The translations under genes were made by a program, and so were the position numbers. A stretch of DNA of 64,000 bases, from assembly GCF_947242115.1 (NCBI RefSeq), contig NC_074723.1, forward strand, positions 14,495,001 to 14,559,000. Direction: 5' to 3'. How positions within the stretch are numbered: the first letter of the stretch is position 1; the number at the start of each line of letters is the position of its first letter. Below the pieces are notes generated by a model, which had not been told where the DNA came from, did no database searches, and saw nothing but the letters and a program-made list of their open reading frames with translations. Shown piece after piece: positions 55,901 to 64,000 of the stretch. This DNA comes from Biomphalaria glabrata (Eukaryota > Mollusca > Gastropoda > Planorbidae).

Positions 55901-58900
55901 CTATCTCACTTTGTTGTTCAACTCTGCTGTAAGTCTATTCTATTCGTAAACACTGCTTCAAGCCTATCTCACTTTGTTGTTCAACTCTGCTGTAAGTCTG
56001 TTCTATTCGTAAACACTGCTTCAAGCCTATCTCACTTTGTTGTTCAACTCTGATGTAAGTCTGTTCTATTCGTAAACACTGCTTCAAGCCTATCTCACTT
56101 TGTTGTTCAACTCTGATGTAAGTCTGTTCTATTCGTAAACACTGCTTCAAGCCTATCTCACTTTGTTGTTCAACTCTGATGTAAGTCTATTCTATTCGTA
56201 AACACTGCTTCAAGCCTATCTCACTTTGTTGTTCAACTCTGATGTAAGTCTGTTCTATTCGTAAACACTGCTTCAAGCCTATCTCACTTTGTTGTTCAAC
56301 TCTGATGTAAGTCTGTTCTATTCGTAAACACTGCTTCAAGCCTATCTCACTTTGTTGTTCAACTCTGCTGTAAGTCTATTCTATTCGTAAACACTGCTTC
56401 AAGCCTATCTCACTTTGTTGTTCAACTCTGCTGTAAGTCTATTCTATTCGTAAACACTGCTTCAAGCCTATCTCACTTTGTTGTTCAACTCTGCTGTAAG
56501 TCTGTTCTATTCGTAAACACTGCTTCAAGCCTATCTCACTTTGTTGTTCAACTCTGATGTAAGTCTGTTCTATTCGTAAACACTGCTTCAAGCCTATCTC
56601 ACTTTGTTGTTCAACTCTGCTGTAAGTCTATTCTATTCGTAAACACTGCTTCAAGCCTATCTCACTTTGTTGTTCAACTCTGATGTAAGTCTGTTCTATT
56701 CGTAAACACTGCTTCAAGCCTATCTCACTTTGTTGTTCAACTCTGATGTAAGTCTGTTCTATTCGTAAACACTGCTTCAAGCCTATCTCACTTTGTTGTT
56801 CAACTCTGATGTAAGTCTGTTCTATTCGTAAACACTGCTTCAAGCCTATCTCACTTTGTTGTTCAACTCTGATGTAAGTCTGTTCTATTCGTAAACACTG
56901 CTTCAAGCCTATCTCACTTTGTTGTTCAACTCTGATGTAAGTCTGTTCTATTCGTAAACACTGCTTCAAGCCTATCTCACTTTGTTGTTCAACTCTGATG
57001 TAAGTCTGTTCTATTCGTAAACACTGCTTCAAGCCTATCACTTTGTTGTTCAACTCTGATGTAAGTCTGTTCTATTCGTAAACACTGCTTCAAGCCTATC
57101 TCACTTTGTTGTTCAACTCTGATGTAAGTCTATTCTATTCGTAAACACTGCTTCAAGCCTATCTCACTTTGTTGTTCAACTCTGATGTAAGTCTATTCTA
57201 TTCGTAAACACTGCTTCAAGCCTATCTCACTTTGTTGTTCAACTCTGCTGTAAGTCTATTCTATTCGTAAACACTGCTTCAAGCCTATCTCACTTTGTTG
57301 TTCAACTCTGCTGTAAGTCTATTCTATTCGTAAACACTGCTTCAAGCCTATCTCACTTTGTTGTTCAACTCTGATGTAAGTCTATTCTATTCGTAAACAC
57401 TGCTTCAAGCCTATCTCACTTTGTTGTTCAACTCTGCTGTAAGTCTATTCTATTCGTAAACACTGCTTCAAGCCTATCTCACTTTGTTGTTCAACTCTGC
57501 TGTAAGTCTATTCTATTCGTAAACACTGCTTCAAGCCTATCTCACTTTGTTGTTCAACTCTGCTGTAAGTCTATTCTATTCGTAAACACTGCTTCAAGCC
57601 TATCTCACTTTGTTGTTCAACTCTGCTGTAAGTCTATTCTATTCGTATACACTGCTTCAAGCCTATCTCACTTTGTTGTTCAACTCTGATGTAAGTCTAT
57701 TCTATTCGTAAACACTGCTTCAAGCCTATCTCACTTTGTTGTTCAACTCTGCTGTAAGTCTGTTCTATTCGTAAACACTGCTTCAAGCCTATCTCACTTT
57801 GTTGTTCAACTCTGCTGTAAGTCTGTTCTATTCGTAAACACTGCTTCAAGCCTATCTCACTTTGTTGTTCAACTCTGCTGTAAGTCTATTCTATTCGTAA
57901 ACACTGCTTCAAGCCTATCTCACTTTGTTGTTCAACTCTGCTGTAAGTCTGTTCTATTCGTAAACACTGCTTCAAGCCTATCACTTTGTTGTTCAACTCT
58001 GATGTAAGTCTATTCTATTCGTAAACACTGCTTCAAGCCTATCACTTTGTTGTTCAACTCTGCTGTAAGTCTGTTCTATTCGTAAACACTGCTTCAAGCC
58101 TATCACTTTGTTGTTCAACTCTGATGTAAGTCTATTCTATTCGTAAACACTGCTTCAAGCCTATCACTTTGTTGTTCAACTCTGCTGTAAGTCTGTTCTA
58201 TTCGTAAACACTGCTTCAAGCCTATCACTTTGTTGTTCAACTCTGATGTAAGTCTATTCTATTCGTAAACACTGCTTCAAGCCTATCACTTTGTTGTTCA
58301 ACTCTGCTGTAAGTCTGTTCTATTCGTAAACACTGCTTCAAGCCTATCACTTTGTTGTTCAACTCTGATGTAAGTCTATTCTATTCGTAAACACTGCTTC
58401 AAGCCTATCACTTTGTTGTTCAACTCTGCTGTAAGTCTATTCTATTCGTAAACACTGCTTCAAGCCTATCACTTTGTTGTTCAACTCTGCTGTAAGTCTA
58501 TTCTATTCGTAAACACTGCTTCAAGCCTATCTCACTTTGTTGTTCAACTCTGCTGTAAGTCTATTCTATTCGTAAACACTGCTTCAAGCCTATCACTTTG
58601 TTGTTCAACTCTGCTGTAAGTCTATTCTATTCGTAAACACTGCTTCAAGCCTATCACTTTGTTGTTCAACTCTGCTGTAAGTCTATTCTATTCGTAAACA
58701 CTGCTTCAAGCCTATCTCACTTTGTTGTTCAACTCTGCTGTAAGTCTATTCTATTCGTAAACACTGCTTCAAGCCTATCTCACTTTGTTGTTCAACTCTG
58801 CTGTAAGTCTATTCTATTCGTAAACACTGCTTCAAGCCTATCTCACTTTGTTGTTCAACTCTGCTGTAAGTCTATTCTATTCGTAAACACTGCTTCAAGC

Positions 58901-61900
58901 CTATCACTTTGTTGTTCAACTCTGCTGTAAGTCTATTCTATTCGTAAACACTGCTTCAAGCCTATCTCACTTTGTTGTTCAACTCTGCTGTAAGTCTATT
59001 CTATTCGTAAACACTGCTTCAAGCCTATCTCACTTTGTTGTTCAACTCTGCTGTAAGTCTATTCTATTCGTAAACACTGCTTCAAGCCTATCTCACTTTG
59101 TTGTTCAACTCTGCTGTAAGTCTATTCTATTCGTAAACACTGCTTCAAGCCTATCACTTTGTTGTTCAACTCTGCTGTAAGTCTATTCTATTCGTAAACA
59201 CTGCTTCAAGCCTATCTCACTTTGTTGTTCAACTCTGCTGTAAGTCTGTTCTATTCGTAAACACTGCTTCAAGCCTATCTCACTTTGTTGTTCAACTCTG
59301 CTGTAAGTCTGTTCTATTCGTAAACACTGCTTCAAGCCTATCTCACTTTGTTGTTCAACTCTGCTGTAAGTCTGTTCTATTCGTAAACACTGCTTCAAGC
59401 CTATCACTTTGTTGTTCAACTCTGATGTAAGTCTATTCTATTCGTAAACACTGCTTCAAGCCTATCACTTTGTTGTTCAACTCTGCTGTAAGTCTGTTCT
59501 ATTCGTAAACACTGCTTCAAGCCTATCACTTTGTTGTTCAACTCTGATGTAAGTCTATTCTATTCGTAAACACTGCTTCAAGCCTATCACTTTGTTGTTC
59601 AACTCTGCTGTAAGTCTGTTCTATTCGTAAACACTGCTTCAAGCCTATCACTCTGTTGTTCAACTCTGATGTAAGTCTATTCTATTCGTAAACACTGCTT
59701 CAAGCCTATCACTTTGTTGTTCAACTCTGCTGTAAGTCTGTTCTATTCGTAAACACTGCTTCAAGCCTATTACTTTGTTGTTCAACTCTGATGTAAGTCT
59801 ATTCTATTCGTAAACACTGCTTCAAGCCTATCACTTTGTTGTTCAACTCTGCTGTAAGTCTATTCTATTCGTAAACACTGCTTCAAGCCTATCACTTTGT
59901 TGTTCAACTCTGCTGTAAGTCTATTCTATTCGTAAACACTGCTTCAAGCCTATCTCACTTTGTTGTTCAACTCTGCTGTAAGTCTATTCTATTCGTAAAC
60001 ACTGCTTCAAGCCTATCACTTTGTTGTTCAACTCTGCTGTAAGTCTATTCTATTCGTAAACACTGCTTCAAGCCTATCACTTTGTTGTTCAACTCTGCTG
60101 TAAGTCTATTCTATTCGTAAACACTGCTTCAAGCCTATCTCACTTTGTTGTTCAACTCTGCTGTAAGTCTATTCTATTCGTAAACACTGCTTCAAGCCTA
60201 TCTCACTTTGTTGTTCAACTCTGCTGTAAGTCTATTCTATTCGTAAACACTGCTTCAAGCCTATCTCACTTTGTTGTTCAACTCTGCTGTAAGTCTATTC
60301 TATTCGTAAACACTGCTTCAAGCCTATCACTTTGTTGTTCAACTCTGCTGTAAGTCTATTCTATTCGTAAACACTGCTTCAAGCCTATCTCACTTTGTTG
60401 TTCAACTCTGCTGTAAGTCTATTCTATTCGTAAACACTGCTTCAAGCCTATCTCACTTTGTTGTTCAACTCTGCTGTAAGTCTATTCTATTCGTAAACAC
60501 TGCTTCAAGCCTATCTCACTTTGTTGTTCAACTCTGCTGTAAGTCTATTCTATTCGTAAACACTGCTTCAAGCCTATCACTTTGTTGTTCAACTCTGCTG
60601 TAAGTCTATTCTATTCGTAAACACTGCTTCAAGCCTATCTCACTTTGTTGTTCAACTCTGCTGTAAGTCTATTCTATTCGTAAACACTGCTTCAAGCCTA
60701 TCTCACTTTGTTGTTCAACTCTGCTGTAAGTCTATTCTATTCGTAAACACTGCTTCAAGCCTATCTCACTTTGTTGTTCAACTCTGCTGTAAGTCTATTC
60801 TATTCGTAAACACTGCTTCAAGCCTATCTCACTTTGTTGTTCAACTCTGCTGTAAGTCTATTCTATTCGTAAACACTGCTTCAAGCCTATCTCACTTTGT
60901 TGTTCAACTCTGCTGTAAGTCTATTCTATTCGTAAACACTGCTTCAAGCCTATCACTTTGTTGTTCAACTCTGCTGTAAGTCTATTCTATTCGTAAACAC
61001 TGCTTCAAGCCTATCTCACTTTGTTGTTCAACTCTGCTGTAAGTCTATTCTATTCGTAAACACTGCTTCAAGCCTATCTCACTTTGTTGTTCAACTCTGC
61101 TGTAAGTCTATTCTATTCGTAAACACTGCTTCAAGCCTATCTCACTTTGTTGTTCAACTCTGCTGTAAGTCTATTCTATTCGTAAACACTGCTTCAAGCC
61201 TATCTCACTTTGTTGTTCAACTCTGCTGTAAGTCTATTCTATTCGTAAACACTGCTTCAAGCCTATCTCACTTTGTTGTTCAACTCTGCTGTAAGTCTAT
61301 TCTATTCGTAAACACTGCTTCAAGTCTATCTCACTTTGTTGTTCAACTCTGCTGTAAGTCTATTCTATTCGTAAACACTGCTTCAAGCCTATCTCACTTT
61401 GTTGTTCAACTCTGCTGTAAGTCTATTCTATTCGTAAACACTGCTTCAAGCCTATCTCACTTTGTTGTTCAACTCTGCTGTAAGTCTATTCTATTCGTAA
61501 ACACTGCTTCAAGCCTATCTCACTTTGTTGTTCAACTCTGCTGTAAGTCTGTTCTATTCGTAAACACTGCTTCAAGCCTATCTCACTTTGTTGTTCAACT
61601 CTGCTGTAAGTCTGTTCTATTCGTAAACACTGCTTCAAGCCTATCTCACTTTGTTGTTCAACTCTGCTGTAAGTCTATTCTATTCGTAAACACTGCTTCA
61701 AGCCTATCTCACTTTGTTGTTCAACTCTGCTGTAAGTCTGTTCTATTCGTAAACACTGCTTCAAGCCTATCTCACTTTGTTGTTCAACTCTGCTGTAAGT
61801 CTATTCTATTCGTAAACACTGCTTCAAGCCTATCTTACTTTGTTGTTCAACTCTGCTGTAAGTCTGTTCTATTCGTAAACACTGCTTCAAGCCTATCTCA

Positions 61901-64000
61901 CTTTGTTGTTCAACTCTGCTGTAAGTCTATTCTATTCGTAAACACTGCTTCAAGCCTATCTCACTTTGTTGTTCAACTCTGCTGTAAGTCTATTCTATTT
62001 GTAAACACTGCTTCAAGCCTATCTCACTTTGTTGTTCAACTCTGATGTAAGTCTATTCTATTCGTAAACACTGCTTCAAGCCTATCACTTTGTTGTTCAA
62101 CTCTGATGTAAGTCTATTCTATTCGTAAACACTGCTTCAAGCCTATCACTTTGTTGTTCAACTCTGCTGTAAGTCTATTCTATTCGTAAACACTGCTTCA
62201 AGCCTATCTCACTTTGTTGTTCAACTCTGCTGTAAGTCTATTCTATTCGTAAACACTGCTTCAAGCCTATCACTTTGTTGTTCAACTCTGATGTAAGTCT
62301 ATTCTATTCGTAAACACTGCTTCAAGCCTATCACTTTGTTGTTCAACTCTGATGTAAGTCTATTCTATTCGTAAACACTGCTTCAAGCCTATCACTTTGT
62401 TGTTCAACTCTGCTGTAAGTCTATTCTATTCGTAAACACTGCTTCAAGTCTATCTCACTTTGTTGTTCAACTCTGCTGTAAGTCTATTCTATTCGTAAAC
62501 ACTGCTTCAAGCCTATCTCACTTTGTTGTTCAACTCTGCTGTAAGTCTATTCTATTCGTAAACACTGCTTCAAGCCTATCTCACTTTGTTGTTCAACTCT
62601 GCTGTAAGTCTATTCTATTCGTAAACACTGCTTCAAGCCTATCTCACTTTGTTGTTCAACTCTGCTGTAAGTCTGTTCTATTCGTAAACACTGCTTCAAG
62701 CCTATCTCACTTTGTTGTTCAACTCTGCTGTAAGTCTGTTCTATTCGTAAACACTGCTTCAAGCCTATCTCACTTTGTTGTTCAACTCTGCTGTAAGTCT
62801 ATTCTATTCGTAAACACTGCTTCAAGCCTATCTCACTTTGTTGTTCAACTCTGCTGTAAGTCTGTTCTATTCGTAAACACTGCTTCAAGCCTATCTCACT
62901 TTGTTGTTCAACTCTGCTGTAAGTCTATTCTATTCGTAAACACTGCTTCAAGCCTATCTCACTTTGTTGTTCAACTCTGATGTAAGTCTGTTCTATTCGT
63001 AAACACTGCTTCAAGCCTATCTCACTTTGTTGTTCAACTCTGCTGTAAGTCTATTCTATTCGTAAACACTGCTTCAAGCCTATCTCACTTTGTTGTTCAA
63101 CTCTGCTGTAAGTCTATTCTATTCGTAAACACTGCTTCAAGCCTATCTCACTTTGTTGTTCAACTCTGCTGTAAGTCTATTCTATTCGTAAACACTGCTT
63201 CAAGCCTATCTCACTTTGTTGTTCAACTCTGCTGTAAGTCTATTCTATTCGTAAACACTGCTTCAAGCCTATCACTTTGTTGTTCAACTCTGCTGTAAGT
63301 CTATTCTATTCGTAAACACTGCTTCAAGCCTATCTCACTTTGTTGTTCAACTCTGCTGTAAGTCTATTCTATTCGTAAACACTGCTTCAAGCCTATCTCA
63401 CTTTGTTGTTCAACTCTGCTGTAAGTCTATTCTATTCGTAAACACTGCTTCAAGCCTATCTCACTTTGTTGTTCAACTCTGCTGTAAGTCTATTCTATTC
63501 GTAAACACTGCTTCAAGCCTATCACTTTGTTGTTCAACTCTGCTGTAAGTCTATTCTATTCGTAAACACTGCTTCAAGCCTATCTCACTTTGTTGTTCAA
63601 CTCTGCTGTAAGTCTATTCTATTCGTAAACACTGCTTCAAGCCTATCTCACTTTGTTGTTCAACTCTGCTGTAAGTCTATTCTATTCGTAAACACTGCTT
63701 CAAGCCTATCTCACTTTGTTGTTCAACTCTGCTGTAAGTCTATTCTATTCGTAAACACTGCTTCAAGCCTATCTCACTTTGTTGTTCAACTCTGCTGTAA
63801 GTCTATTCTATTCGTAAACACTGCTTCAAGCCTATCTCACTTTGTTGTTCAACTCTGCTGTAAGTCTATTCTATTCGTAAACACTGCTTCAAGCCTATCT
63901 CACTTTGTTGTTCAACTCTGCTGTAAGTCTATTCTATTCGTAAACACTGCTTCAAGCCTATCACTTTGTTGTTCAACTCTGCTGTAAGTCTATTCTATTC
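52935..64000. repeat. 61/63-bp satellite array, about 177 copies
   Basis: Unit contains CTCTGCTGTAAGTCTATTCT, ATTCGTAAACACTGCTTCAA and GCCTATCTCACTTTGTTGTT plus CAA. It comes in two lengths: 63 bp with CTATCTCAC and 61 bp with CTATCAC. Linked point variants are GCTGTAAG/GATGTAAG and GTCTA/GTCTG. Stretches of 63-bp units are open on the minus strand (21-residue KQCLRIEQTYIRVEQQSEIG period) and 61-bp units break the frame. The array continues beyond the window end. It begins with a slightly different unit (ACTGTACTCTGCTG) at 52930. Confidence 0.98.

Noticed and set aside
55935-59419. Minus frames with the KQCLRIEQTYIRVEQQSEIG period
   Set aside because: They exist only where 63-bp units follow each other and are broken by each 61-bp unit, so they are not conserved as protein.

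Overview
This is a eukaryotic, AT-rich, gene-poor window in which tandem repeats and transposon fossils account for nearly everything that can be recognised. The best guess is a gastropod mollusc, perhaps a planorbid-type snail. The reasons are the mix of LINE C-termini, the tRNA-headed SINEs, and the frequent dispersed TCTAGATCTAG-type words that I associate with such genomes. The lineage is inferred from memory of sequence style, not proven here. No host protein-coding exon, rRNA or functional tRNA gene could be supported. The long open frames all lie in tandem arrays and exist because the repeat unit lacks stop codons.

Layout. 1-16.8 kb: a purine-rich array (1-570), a LINE tail (1.15 kb), a second LINE C-terminus (3.6 kb), a 26-bp purine array (4.6-6.0 kb), two dispersed interspersed repeats (7.2 and 8.9 kb), a (CT)(TA) microsatellite abutting a small hAT-type element (10.56-10.84 kb), a 2.07-kb hAT-type element with an 8-bp target duplication and a nested LINE 3' end (11.1-13.2 kb), a tRNA-derived SINE (13.3-13.5 kb) and another LINE C-terminus (14.4-14.7 kb). 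16.8-30 kb: arrays with units of 20 bp, 29 bp, 24 bp, 24 bp (in frame) and 42 bp, with mostly unrecognised unique sequence between them. 29.9-31.0 kb: a 22-bp array split by a 5'-truncated LINE carrying reverse transcriptase motifs. 32.4 kb: a 204-bp MITE. 33.2-39.5 kb: a 32-bp satellite of about 197 units. 40.2-43.6 kb: CT, ATC and purine arrays plus a LINE 3' end. 45.4-48.2 kb: two side-by-side dispersed repeats and two LINE C-termini. 49.3-52.2 kb: SINE-like pieces, a TCTA/TCTG microsatellite, 30-bp and 43-bp arrays and a hAT-type MITE. 52.9-64.0 kb: a 61/63-bp satellite that runs off the window end.

The genes do not work together as a system, because there is no intact gene set. The informative content is structural. 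The two big satellites keep internal higher-order duplications, some arrays show polarity of variants, and insertions interrupt or abut repeats in ways that give relative ages. A 43-bp array repeats a perfect TGACGTCA palindrome seven times. I found no convincing new biological system. The most distinctive signals are the indel-free 32-bp satellite with a 2,624-bp higher-order period, the two-length-class 61/63-bp satellite, and the TGACGTCA array.
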